A DNA stretch of 54,758 nucleotides from a virus, in IMG/VR virus record IMGVR_UViG_3300025771_000034, positions 1-54,758 of that record. One strand, given 5' to 3'. Below are positions 1 to 7,149 of this stretch, in pieces (the stretch's first letter is position 1; each line of letters begins with the position of its first letter). The translations under genes and the position numbers were made by a program. Below the pieces are notes generated by a model. That model saw nothing but the letters and a program-made list of their open reading frames with translations. It was not told the DNA's origin and made no database searches.

Positions 1-269
1 CCTTGCCTATTTACTCTTGCAACATAAAGAATCGCTCCCTTTGCATTTTGTCCAGCGGTTTTAATTGCAACTTCTTCTGCATGTCGTGAACAATGAACCT
101 TAATTAGTTCCTCTGGAAACAGGTCTGTATGATTTTTAAACTTGTTAAAACCATAGCCAACGACTCTTCCAGATTTGATTACGACAGCACCATGCCTTTT
201 ATTTTCCTCAGATCTTTCTGCCAAGGATCGTGCAAGATTAAGATAAGAAACATCTTTATTGCTCAACAT
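1..269 (-). CDS. dCMP/cytidine deaminase-like protein, 3' end outside the window
   Basis: The frame is open from an ATG at 269 to the left edge (89 codons), so the C-terminus is missing. The visible protein begins MLSNKDVSYLNLA and contains RHGAVVIKSGRVVGYG followed by CSRHAEEVAI. This is the core of the zinc-dependent cytidine/deoxycytidylate deaminase fold, with HAE supplying the zinc-binding His and the catalytic Glu. The second zinc motif (PCxxC) would lie beyond the edge. Such phage enzymes usually turn dCMP into dUMP for dTTP synthesis, which fits the MazG and ribonucleotide reductase genes in this window, but the substrate cannot be decided from this half. The gene follows the 115-residue protein with a one-base gap. 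Confidence 0.8.
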   Translation of the reverse strand, partial: MLSNKDVSYLNLARSLAERSEENKRHGAVVIKSGRVVGYGFNKFKNHTDLFPEELIKVHCSRHAEEVAIKTAGQNAKGAILYVARVNRQ

Positions 270-270
270 A

Positions 271-618
271 TTAATCCCTGTAAATGCCAACTTCAATGTC
301 TGCCAGTTCTGCAATGCTCACAAGCTTAGATTGATTCTCATTCTTTTTACTAAAGAAGGCAAGATAAGAAACATAGTCAATGTTCTCTTCAATATAATTC
401 TCTGGGAGCTTCTTAAAGACAACCTTAAAACCTTTTTGCTTCAAATAGTTTTCTGCAGAGTTGCAAAAGGCAGCAGTAAATGAATTTATTTTGTGTGGGC
501 CAGCAGACCAGACCTCAATTATGCTTTCATTATTTGGCTGAGACAATGCTACTCCCATGGCACGCATAAAGGTATCATAGTCTTGAAATCTTTTTGTACC
601 CTGAACTGCAATAATCAT
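271..618 (-). CDS. conserved hypothetical phage protein, possible Rossmann-like (SLOG-type) fold
   Basis: 115 residues starting MIIAVQGTKRFQDYDTF. The start, a hydrophobic strand followed by a G-T-K loop and then SAGPHKIN near residue 40, resembles the beginning of small nucleotide-binding Rossmann-like proteins of the SLOG/DprA type. That is only a pattern-level guess. The start codon overlaps the stop of the preceding membrane-protein gene by four bases (ATGA), so the two are probably translationally coupled. No membrane segment or cysteine motif is seen. Function unknown. Confidence 0.7.
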   Translation of the reverse strand: MIIAVQGTKRFQDYDTFMRAMGVALSQPNNESIIEVWSAGPHKINSFTAAFCNSAENYLKQKGFKVVFKKLPENYIEENIDYVSYLAFFSKKNENQSKLVSIAELADIEVGIYRD

Positions 619-917
619 CTTTGCTCCCTTATTGTTTCTACTATGTAGATAACTTCTACTGGAGACAGATCTTTTGTATTCACCTGATCTATTCTTTCAG
701 CAGATTTTTTATCTATTTTGTTGTTTTCTTGCAATCTATATAAGCCAGTTTCTTCTAGCCAATAATTATATCCATTATAGTTACAAATCGGAATTATGTC
801 AATAGATTCTTCAAATATTTTTTGATCATTCTTTGATATTTTTCCAAGGTAAAATGAAAATAAAACTACCTGAACAATAGCAATAATAACCCAAACAAAA
901 AACATGTAATCGTTCAT
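615..917 (-). CDS. small single-pass membrane protein
   Basis: 100 residues. Residues 5-24 (MFFVWVIIAIVQVVLFSFYL) form one strongly hydrophobic segment, followed by a Lys-rich stretch, so an N-out/C-in anchor with a cytoplasmic domain of about 75 residues is likely. The soluble part contains YNYWLEETGLYRL, which resembles the EKAYWVHQNIFYET stretch of the neighbouring 70-residue protein; the two may be related. I do not recognise the family. It could be an accessory membrane protein, but holin-like function has no support beyond the single transmembrane segment. Confidence 0.7.
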   Translation of the reverse strand: MNDYMFFVWVIIAIVQVVLFSFYLGKISKNDQKIFEESIDIIPICNYNGYNYWLEETGLYRLQENNKIDKKSAERIDQVNTKDLSPVEVIYIVETIREQR

Positions 918-921
918 GATA

Positions 922-1134
922 TTATGAAATACTGTCTAGTATGTCAAGCAGTTCGTTAAACTGTTTCTTTGACAAGTTATGAGCGTCAATTGGTCGTGCA
1001 GAATCTTTATCAATTTCTCCATCAACTATTTCTGTTTCATAGAAAATGTTTTGATGAACCCAATAAGCCTTTTCTCCTACAATAGCAACAGTCACGACAT
1101 ACTTCTTTCTTAGTTTTTGAGATTGAGTCTGCAT
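922..1134 (-). CDS. hypothetical 70-residue protein
   Basis: A longer open frame runs upstream to 1290, but the reading frame of the 52-residue gene at 1136-1294 occupies that DNA with a far better ribosome site. The ATG at 1134 (MQTQSQKLRKKYVVTV) is therefore the likelier start. It lies one base after the TGA of the upstream gene, a stop-start arrangement typical of coupled phage genes. The product has a basic N-terminus, a central EKAYWVHQNIFYETE segment and a helical end (LSKKQFNELLDILDSI). Function unknown. Confidence 0.6.
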   Translation of the reverse strand: MQTQSQKLRKKYVVTVAIVGEKAYWVHQNIFYETEIVDGEIDKDSARPIDAHNLSKKQFNELLDILDSIS

Positions 1135-1135
1135 G

Positions 1136-1294
1136 TCATTCTGCTGAAGACGACTCATCTGATTTATTTTCGTTGAGTGTTTGAATGATTCTTTGAGAGT
1201 TGATTTTATAGACAAGAAAATCATGCTCAAGTTTACTACATTTGTTACGATAATACTCAACCATAGCCTGTAGAATTTGTTCATTCTCATTCAT
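1136..1294 (-). CDS. hypothetical 52-residue helical protein
   Basis: Starts MNENEQILQAMVEYYRNK and ends SDESSSAE. The ATG at 1294 is preceded by AAGAAGGAGAGATA, a near-perfect Shine-Dalgarno with good spacing, which favours this frame over the overlapping one that starts at 1290. The sequence reads as one amphipathic helix or short coiled coil with an acidic tail, a composition common in small phage proteins. It is the first gene after the promoter at 1318-1346. Its TGA stop is followed after one base by the ATG of the 70-residue gene. No family recognised. Confidence 0.65.
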   Translation of the reverse strand: MNENEQILQAMVEYYRNKCSKLEHDFLVYKINSQRIIQTLNENKSDESSSAE

Positions 1295-1317
1295 TATCTC
1301 TCCTTCTTTAGAAGTAA

Positions 1318-1346
1318 AGAATACATTGGTTATTGTTCGTTGTCAA
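1318..1346 (-). promoter_or_regulatory. promoter for the leftmost small-gene cluster
   Basis: On the minus strand TTGACA (1346-1341) is separated by 17 bases from TATTCT (1323-1318). The -35 hexamer lies in the last codons of the upstream gene. The predicted transcription start, around 1311, gives a short leader carrying the GAAGGAGAG ribosome site of the 52-residue gene. Confidence 0.55.
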
Positions 1347-1722
1347 GTTTTTTGGTAAAGGAAAACGCAGAGTCTTGCCAAACATCTTTCTTGGCCTTGG
1401 CTCTCTCTACAATCTTCCTAGACCAAGAAAATCCTGCATCCCCGCCCCAGGCATCCCACATGATACGACCGTTAGATGGGTTGGAAGTATTGTAAAAATC
1501 CTTACCTTTCTTATCAACTTCATGTCGTGAAAAGAAAGAGTACATTCTTTTTACTGTAGACAAAGACATTGATCTTCCTGCGACAATATCGCTTGCTCTA
1601 CCCCAGCCTACTGGTGTTCCCGCTCCCGTTGCTTTACCTTGCTCTTTCCATTTTAAAGCACGCCTTGCGGCAGCCTTCATTCCAGAAGTTGGTGTGTATG
1701 TTTCTTCTTTATAGAAGTCCAT
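1330..1722 (-). CDS. conserved phage protein of unknown function with C-terminal WDAWGGDAG motif
   Basis: 130 residues. It has a pattern I recall from conserved proteins encoded in many phage head regions: an N-terminal AARRALKWKEQG helix, then GWGRASDIVAGRSMSLSTVKRMYSFFSRHEVD, and a C-terminal WDAWGGDAGFSWSRK. In that family a Lys/Arg-rich helix, an S-x-x-T-V-x-R-M-x-x-F segment and the W-x-x-W-G-G-x-x-G signature recur, but no function is established that I know of. It follows the TUDOR-domain protein with a two-base gap and probably shares its transcript. Confidence 0.75.
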   Translation of the reverse strand: MDFYKEETYTPTSGMKAAARRALKWKEQGKATGAGTPVGWGRASDIVAGRSMSLSTVKRMYSFFSRHEVDKKGKDFYNTSNPSNGRIMWDAWGGDAGFSWSRKIVERAKAKKDVWQDSAFSFTKKLDNEQ

Positions 1723-1724
1723 TG

Positions 1725-2903
1725 TTATTTTTCTTCTCCTCTAAAAAGATTAAGAGATATTGGAGACTTTCCACCTGTTGTTGCTCTCCTAGCCTGCTTT
1801 GGAGGATTGGCAAAGATGGAAGAAAGATCTGCTGGTACATCTGTCTTGTGAGCAGAATCTGAATCAATTGACTTGTTCTCCTTATCCTTGTATCCCTTTT
1901 GCTGCATCTCTTCGTCTTCCTCATCATCATGCATTGACTTCTCTTCTTCTTTCATGCTATGTGCCTTGGCCTCTTCTTTCATGTCATGATGAGCTTTGTT
2001 AATGGACTTTAGAATTTCCATTGCATCATTAATATCTTGGTTCATTGATTTACCTACCCTCCTTAAAGTACTCATTTTATGACCAACCACGGTGTCTGTT
2101 GGTTCTCCATTTCTGTAAACTCTGATTGCTACTGCTGGATCATCTGGAGTTCCAGTAATGGTAAAGTCTGAATTTGGAACATTGTATTTTCCATTACGAA
2201 TAACTCTGGTTACCTTGCCACTTGCCCTACCGCCACTAGAATTCCAGGAAACCATGTCTCCGACTCTTACGCCTTCTGCCTTGCCAATTCTTTCCATCAT
2301 GTCATCAACAAATTCCTGCATTTGATCTCTGTTCATAGTTGGTGTTTCCATTCCTGTATTTACTAGTCCATCTGGAATTGCAGCAAGTCTGCACTTTGCC
2401 TCTTCCTCTACGAGAAATGATACGAGCTTACAAGCGATAGTTCCGTTTTCTTGTTCAACATGAAATGAACAATTGCCACACTTTACTCCTATCGCTGCAT
2501 CTTCATTTTCTGCAGCAGATTCATATCCAACCCATATACTTGATGCGCCCTGATCAAAGGGACCAAAATCTTCTGCAATACCAACGAGTGCATCGTGATA
2601 TGCTTTCTCTTCTGGAGTGAGCATGTCATAAAGACGCTCTTCTTCATGCATTGATTTTGTTGTATCCATAAATTCCCTTTTCTTTTTCTTTTTAGGTCCA
2701 ATGTATTGTGGGTATTTATTGGGGGTAGTTTCATTTGTTATAACATCTTTTTGAGCAGCCTCTGGCTCAGATGCATATAATGCTGCTAACTGTGCCCTTG
2801 CAGACGCTCTAGTTGTATGACAACCAGAAACTGAGCCGTCTGGTAGCTTTACTACTGCGTATCCAGAACAGCCACCATAATTGCGCCTAATTTCCCATGG
2901 CAT
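1725..2903 (-). CDS. multi-domain TUDOR (HVA1-type) protein with Cys4 motif
   Basis: 392 residues with several recognisable pieces. Residues 1-45 (MPWEIRR... DGSVSGCHTTRASARAQLAALYASE) match a short N-terminal module seen in phage head-associated proteins. Cys142, 145, 158 and 171 form a probable metal site in a segment ending CRLAAIPDG. Residues 211-283 (GVRVGDMVSWNSSGGRASGKV ... TLRRV) fit the hypervirulence-associated TUDOR domain. The end is very rich in Lys, Glu and Asp (about 290-370). Biochemical role unknown; a virion or DNA-associated scaffold role is possible. A consensus -10 lies only six bases before the ATG, so the mRNA is predicted to be leaderless, and no Shine-Dalgarno is present. 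Confidence 0.75.
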   Translation of the reverse strand: MPWEIRRNYGGCSGYAVVKLPDGSVSGCHTTRASARAQLAALYASEPEAAQKDVITNETTPNKYPQYIGPKKKKKREFMDTTKSMHEEERLYDMLTPEEKAYHDALVGIAEDFGPFDQGASSIWVGYESAAENEDAAIGVKCGNCSFHVEQENGTIACKLVSFLVEEEAKCRLAAIPDGLVNTGMETPTMNRDQMQEFVDDMMERIGKAEGVRVGDMVSWNSSGGRASGKVTRVIRNGKYNVPNSDFTITGTPDDPAVAIRVYRNGEPTDTVVGHKMSTLRRVGKSMNQDINDAMEILKSINKAHHDMKEEAKAHSMKEEEKSMHDDEEDEEMQQKGYKDKENKSIDSDSAHKTDVPADLSSIFANPPKQARRATTGGKSPISLNLFRGEEK

Positions 2904-2909
2904 AGGACA

Positions 2910-2938
2910 ATTATATCATTGTTTCTCATTTTCATCAA
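2910..2938 (-). promoter_or_regulatory. leaderless-type promoter of the TUDOR-domain gene
   Basis: Minus strand: TTGATG (2938-2933), 17 bases, TATAAT (2915-2910) preceded by an extended-10 TGA. Six bases (TGTCCT) separate the hexamer from the ATG at 2903, so with a normal seven-base distance transcription starts on the A of the start codon. Confidence 0.65.
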
Positions 2939-3284
2939 AATATTTAGAAAAAATAGAAACTATAAAATACATTTGATTTCTTAACTTTTCATCCTCTATT
3001 GCCTCTATTTTGTTTATATCTGTACTATTTTTATTAAGTCCAATCATAGGCTCGCCATCTTCACCAAAAGTAACATCAATCATGTCTATACTCCATAGAT
3101 CAAACACTGTGGCATTTAGCTCTTGTTGTTGCATTTTTGCAAGCTCTGGCATAAGATTTTGTGTTTCTTGTGACACAAGATACATTTCGTCACCAATACT
3201 TTCATCATATCCTAAGGGCTTTAGTATTCCCATTTTAATAAGGAATTCTATCAGGTCTTGCGCTTCTTTATCATAATTTGACAT
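2916..3284 (-). CDS. hypothetical acidic protein
   Basis: 122 residues, acidic, with predicted helices at both ends (KEAQDLIEFLIKMGIL and EKLRNQMYFIVSIFSKYFDENEK) and a central beta-rich stretch (WSIDMIDVTFGEDGEPMIGL). No cysteine, membrane or nucleotide-binding motif is evident. It begins ten bases after the GMP reductase-like gene, with a weak AGGATAG ribosome site, and its 3' end contains the -35 of the next promoter. Function unknown. Confidence 0.7.
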   Translation of the reverse strand: MSNYDKEAQDLIEFLIKMGILKPLGYDESIGDEMYLVSQETQNLMPELAKMQQQELNATVFDLWSIDMIDVTFGEDGEPMIGLNKNSTDINKIEAIEDEKLRNQMYFIVSIFSKYFDENEKQ

Positions 3285-3293
3285 GTATATATT

Positions 3294-4322
3294 CTATCCT
3301 ATTTTTGCATGTGGAATTGATTCATTTATACTTAATGCTGATACCGTTACATATTCTGAATATTCTTCAAGGCATGAAAGATTCTCTGCTCCGCTATAAG
3401 AGCATCCACTACCTAGTCCACCACGAATTTGATTAAGAATGTGTGCAACAGAACCCTTGTATGGAACAGTAGTAGATATACCTTCTGCTACCGAAACCTT
3501 TCCTGTGGCATCTTTTTGTGCAGAAGCACTCGCCATGCCACGGAAAGCTTTTACCTCTCTACCATCAGCATCTGTTAGTATTTCTCCTGGGGACTCATCT
3601 GTCCCAGCAAGCATTGATCCAATCATTACTGCATCAGCACCAGCAGCAAAAGACTTAACCATGTCTCCACTTGTTCTTATTCCTCCATCAGCAATGATGG
3701 AACATTCTTGAAATGTTTCTGCACAATCCATAATTGATTGTAATGTTGGAACTCCATGGCCACTAACCATTCTTGTAGTGCAGGCACTCCCTCCACCAAT
3801 TCCTACGCGAACAGAGTCTGCTCCTGCTTCTGCCAACCTTAAAAATCCGTCTTTTGTAGAAACATTTCCAGCCATAATATGTGCATCTTTAAATGCGTTT
3901 CTAAGTTGTGCTACTGCCTTAGTAGCATAAGTACTATGACCGTTTGCAGTATCAACAAGAAAAACTCTTACTCCAACATTATATAAATGATCTGCCTGAG
4001 CAAGATATCCATTATTAGATGCAAGGGCAACACCAAATCTTATTTCTTTTTCTAAAAGGTTTTGAGACTTTAATATTTGTTCTTGATAAGACATATATCT
4101 ATGAAGGATTCCTATACCGCCAGCATTATGCATAGCAATACACATTTCAGTGTCACAAACTGTATCCATAGGTGCTGCTATAACAGGCAATTCTAGATTA
4201 ATTTTCTTTTTTTTATAACCTATACTCATTGACAAATTAACTTCGTGTCTTGAAGATATTGAGCTTTTTTGTGGAACAAGAAGAATATCATCAAAACACA
4301 TTGCTTTGCCTACTTTTAACAT
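3294..4322 (-). CDS. guaC: GMP reductase-like enzyme (IMPDH/GMPR family, no CBS domains)
   Basis: 342 residues, a full-length (beta/alpha)8 barrel of the IMP dehydrogenase/GMP reductase family without the CBS pair of most IMPDHs. Visible landmarks are DDILLVPQ near the N-terminus, AAPMDTV at 49, the phosphate loop with catalytic cysteine ([11 protein letters not shown], Cys181), [12 protein letters not shown] at 209 and AGADAVMIG at 227. The flap between FRGM (260) and [12 protein letters not shown] (279) is short and has no Arg-Tyr pair. It is followed by [15 protein letters not shown], as in GMP reductases (Glu280 matches their catalytic Glu). The likely reaction is NADPH-dependent GMP to IMP, a way of recycling host guanine nucleotides; IMPDH activity is the alternative. 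SD AGGAGA precedes the ATG. Confidence 0.85.
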   Translation of the reverse strand: MLKVGKAMCFDDILLVPQKSSISSRHEVNLSMSIGYKKKKINLELPVIAAPMDTVCDTEMCIAMHNAGGIGILHRYMSYQEQILKSQNLLEKEIRFGVALASNNGYLAQADHLYNVGVRVFLVDTANGHSTYATKAVAQLRNAFKDAHIMAGNVSTKDGFLRLAEAGADSVRVGIGGGSACTTRMVSGHGVPTLQSIMDCAETFQECSIIADGGIRTSGDMVKSFAAGADAVMIGSMLAGTDESPGEILTDADGREVKAFRGMASASAQKDATGKVSVAEGISTTVPYKGSVAHILNQIRGGLGSGCSYSGAENLSCLEEYSEYVTVSALSINESIPHAKIG

Positions 4323-4330
4323 TTTGTCTC

Positions 4331-6112
4331 CTATATTAGTTTGTAGTTAGAAAGATAATTTTTTATATCATCTGTCATTTGTGGTTTTTCTTTTTCTTCT
4401 ATTAATTCTCTATTTCTATCTGCTTTAAATGAGGACCATGTGTGTACCTCTATTTCTCCAAAAGTATTTTTCTTGGAGTGAGAGATTGCATTATAAACAG
4501 ATCCACACATTGCATCAGCCAAGTCCTTTGACTTCTTTCTTGGGTGATCGACCTTGTTATTTGACACGATTCTAAGTTCCAAAAGCTCTTCTAAGAGTAT
4601 TTCAATATGTGGTGCAACAACCCGCTCTTCATAAAAAAGCATGGCAAGATCTTCATAGTGTTTCTTTGCTACTGAAAGAGTCTCTGTATTAATACCAACA
4701 CTCTTTAGATCCCGCTGAATATCAAATGACTGCCAGCGGTCAAATGTAACTAGACCAAGATTAAATCCATTTCTTCTAAGATCAATAATCCAGTTTTTTA
4801 CTTCAGATAAGTCTACTGGGCCTTCTCTACGAGGCTCCCACCAAGCAATCATATCTACAACAACAAATGGCACTACTTGAGTGTAGTCATTAAATGTTTG
4901 CACCTCTACCCATTTTTCAACATGGCTTAATGCTACTGCACACTTGTCATGTTTTTGTGCTAGGTCAGCATGTACAAAATAAGTTGTATCTGGGTTTGGT
5001 TTAAAACTAGGATCTATTCTTCTAAAAGTATCAAGCGGATTACGAATACTTAATGACTTTTCTATCTTATCCCGCGATTTAAAAAATGCATCTGAAGATA
5101 CAGTAGGCATACAGGCAAAGCGCATCATTGCATCTGCTGGATCTGTATAAAATGCAAGCTTAAAGTCTTCAATGCTTCTTGTTGGGTTTACTTCCCATGT
5201 AGGTCTTTTAAGCGCATAAACTCCAGGGAACTTATAAGACTCTATTCTGTCTTCTTCCCATTCAATATCAAAGGTGTTTCCTGGATCATCTTCTGGCAAG
5301 GCAGGATTAAGAACAAAGGTATGCTTTTTAAATTCAGTTTCTTTTTCAGCAACAACGTCATCATATCTTTTAGAGATAAAGTCACCCTTGTAACGTGGGA
5401 ATGAAAGAAGAACTACCTTTCCATAGTCGGGAAATCGTGAATCAACTGAGCCACGGAATGCTTTATAGATTGCTTCTCCTGTTTTTGCATTTTCATTGCC
5501 ACTACTTGACTCTTGGGCAAAACCAGAAATCTCATCAAGGACAGCAAGCATAAGGTTTAGACCCTCATGGCTCTCTCTTTCTGAGTGACCAGAATATACT
5601 GTGACAGCCTTATCGAACTCAACATTGTCTACTTTAGCATCATACTTTCCAGCAAACCATGGAGATTTATCAATCTTGTTTTTGAATCCTTTAAAGAAAA
5701 CATTCTTTGCTTGCTGTGCGTTTACAGCAATATTGATAATGTCAATAGCATCACCAGGGGGCTTACCAAAATATGCAGCAGGATCTTTTAAGCAAAGAAG
5801 CTTATAAACAAGATAAGCACAACCCACAGTAGAAGTGTGATCCTTACCTGATCCTTTGCCAAGTTGCAATATAACTTCTGACTTAGTATATTTCTTATAG
5901 TGTTCACTACCCTCTTCCTTTCCCATAAATCTTTGCAAATCTTTTTCTTTGTATATCTGACTCATGCACTCTACGAGAACATACTGATAGTGAGACAGTT
6001 CTGGCTGCCCTAAAAAGTCTGGGGACTTTACAAAGGTTTCTACATCTACTGGTTCTTCCTGAAATGGATTATCATCAAGAGCCTCCATGAAATCAGATAA
6101 ATCAATTGTCAA
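4331..6112 (-). CDS. terL: terminase large subunit
   Basis: 593 residues, the usual length for a TerL. It is the DNA-packaging motor ATPase and headful/end nuclease acting at the portal. The N-terminal ATPase shows a Walker A-like GKGSGKD at 85-91 and a hydrophobic Walker B ending LMLAVLDE at 187-194 (the DE being catalytic). The C-terminal RNase H-fold nuclease begins near residue 380 (TTYFVHADLAQKHDKCAVAL). It continues through LVTFDRWQS and ends with the acidic DLADAMCGSV motif. The start overlaps the small-subunit gene by 11 bases. It lies far from the portal gene in this window, next to a nucleotide-metabolism gene. Confidence 0.95.
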   Translation of the reverse strand: MTIDLSDFMEALDDNPFQEEPVDVETFVKSPDFLGQPELSHYQYVLVECMSQIYKEKDLQRFMGKEEGSEHYKKYTKSEVILQLGKGSGKDHTSTVGCAYLVYKLLCLKDPAAYFGKPPGDAIDIINIAVNAQQAKNVFFKGFKNKIDKSPWFAGKYDAKVDNVEFDKAVTVYSGHSERESHEGLNLMLAVLDEISGFAQESSSGNENAKTGEAIYKAFRGSVDSRFPDYGKVVLLSFPRYKGDFISKRYDDVVAEKETEFKKHTFVLNPALPEDDPGNTFDIEWEEDRIESYKFPGVYALKRPTWEVNPTRSIEDFKLAFYTDPADAMMRFACMPTVSSDAFFKSRDKIEKSLSIRNPLDTFRRIDPSFKPNPDTTYFVHADLAQKHDKCAVALSHVEKWVEVQTFNDYTQVVPFVVVDMIAWWEPRREGPVDLSEVKNWIIDLRRNGFNLGLVTFDRWQSFDIQRDLKSVGINTETLSVAKKHYEDLAMLFYEERVVAPHIEILLEELLELRIVSNNKVDHPRKKSKDLADAMCGSVYNAISHSKKNTFGEIEVHTWSSFKADRNRELIEEKEKPQMTDDIKNYLSNYKLI

Positions 6113-6623
6113 CTATGATCACTCCGTCAGTTGCTTCAGAAAGCTTTGACATAATTTCATTACGAATTTCTGGATATTTTGTAGCAACATCTTTAAGAAT
6201 ATTTATAAGAATTTGATGCTTTTCTTCCATACGAGCAAGTTCTTCTGCTACCTCTTTATTATCTAAAAGACCTGCACGATGAAGCATGTCAAGTCTTTTT
6301 GCTTCAATATCAGCAATAAGTTTGATTGATGTTGTCTTAGCATTAAGATTTGCTGTTTGATCTGCTGTGTCAATGACCTCATATGCCTTTTTAATTAAGC
6401 TGGAATAATGTTGATCTGCACCAGCCAATGCCTCTCTTGCTCTCGCATGAATGGCTTCATTATTTGCTGCCATTTTACGCCAGTCATTGAGCAATGACAT
6501 TACACGGGTACGGGGTATGTCTAACTCCCGTGCTATCTGTGCTGTATCAGTTCCCTTTAAATATTCTGATGCAACCTTGTTTACTTCATCAAGATGCTTA
6601 ACTAGGTCTATTTCTTTTGACAC
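6102..6623 (-). CDS. terS: terminase small subunit
   Basis: 173 residues. A helix-turn-helix at about 25-48 (TDTAQIARELDIPRTRVMSLLNDWR) is followed by a long helical oligomerisation region, as in small terminases that bind the packaging site and load DNA on TerL. The start is a GTG at 6623 with GAGGA six bases upstream. It overlaps the preceding gene by 26 bases and TerL by 11. The assignment rests on the HTH plus its position directly before terL; sequence alone would only say DNA-binding protein. Confidence 0.8.
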   Translation of the reverse strand: MSKEIDLVKHLDEVNKVASEYLKGTDTAQIARELDIPRTRVMSLLNDWRKMAANNEAIHARAREALAGADQHYSSLIKKAYEVIDTADQTANLNAKTTSIKLIADIEAKRLDMLHRAGLLDNKEVAEELARMEEKHQILINILKDVATKYPEIRNEIMSKLSEATDGVIIVDN

Positions 6624-6891
6624 GCTTTCCTCGCTTCTTAGGCATTACCCTTACACGATCTTCATAAAAAGAACGCATACCACAACTAACACCCTTTTCT
6701 AATTCTACGCAATCAATCCAAGACCTATTATTCTCTGGATTAGTAACATGTTGGTGAAACTTAAACTTAGTACCCCAAATACCTTTTATCTTAATAATGT
6801 CCCCCTGATTTACTACCTTGCCTTCTTGTGTAGTAAAACTACCCTCTCTAATAAAGGGGTCGTTTATTTGCACCTTTTTGCGTCGTCCCAT
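6598..6891 (-). CDS. conserved small basic phage protein
   Basis: 97 residues, very basic at both ends (MGRRKKVQI and PKKRGKRVKRN). The middle (VNQGDIIKIKGIWGTKFKFHQHV ... SWIDCVELEKG) looks like a small beta-barrel such as an SH3/KOW-type fold. Closely similar proteins occur beside terminase genes in other actinophages as I recall, without known function; nucleic-acid binding is a reasonable inference from charge. It is the first gene behind the strong promoter at 6919-6947 and has a GGAG ribosome site. Confidence 0.75.
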   Translation of the reverse strand: MGRRKKVQINDPFIREGSFTTQEGKVVNQGDIIKIKGIWGTKFKFHQHVTNPENNRSWIDCVELEKGVSCGMRSFYEDRVRVMPKKRGKRVKRNRPS

Positions 6892-6918
6892 TTTTACTCC
6901 TTTGTGGTAGGTAGGACA

Positions 6919-6947
6919 ATTCTACCATGGTGTCTATTCTTTGTCAA
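6919..6947 (-). promoter_or_regulatory. strong consensus promoter of the terminase operon
   Basis: Minus strand: TTGACA (6947-6942), exactly 17 bases, TAGAAT (6924-6919), then TGTCC. The -35 sits in the 3' end of the DUF3310 gene. Predicted start is about 6912, giving a 20-base leader with AAAGGAG before the ATG at 6891. It should drive the 97-aa gene, terS and terL. Confidence 0.8.
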
Positions 6948-7149
6948 TAGTTTTAAGTCTATTTATTTCACGATTCAAATACCAGGCTGCTTTTTCCAAG
7001 TCCTGAATTTGTTTACCCTTGTATGGGGCACGCATAACATACTTTATAACATTGCCAAGACAGAAATTCATGTGTTCTGTAAGCTCTATTGTTTCAATAC
7101 CACTAGGATGTATTGTGTAATGCTTGGGATGATTTACTTCGTCATTCAT
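6934..7149 (-). CDS. DUF3310 family protein
   Basis: 71 residues with the complete DUF3310 signature: VNHPKHYTIHPSGIETIE, EHMNFCLGNVIKYVMRA and DLEKAAWYLNREI. The family is common in phages and is sometimes labelled nucleotide kinase-like, but its biochemical activity is not settled. The ATG overlaps the stop of the upstream HTH gene (ATGA), suggesting coupled translation. The stop lies next to the promoter of the terminase operon. Confidence 0.85.
   Translation of the reverse strand: MNDEVNHPKHYTIHPSGIETIELTEHMNFCLGNVIKYVMRAPYKGKQIQDLEKAAWYLNREINRLKTIDKE

Noticed and set aside
922-1290. 122-residue frame with an apparent N-terminal hydrophobic segment
   Set aside because: The upstream part is better explained by the overlapping 52-residue gene with a strong ribosome site.
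3294-4322. A 2-aminoadenine (Z-genome) pathway suggested by purine enzyme plus MazG
   Set aside because: No PurZ (adenylosuccinate synthetase-like) gene and no DatZ-like hydrolase were seen; the polymerase is DnaE, not the DpoZ type.
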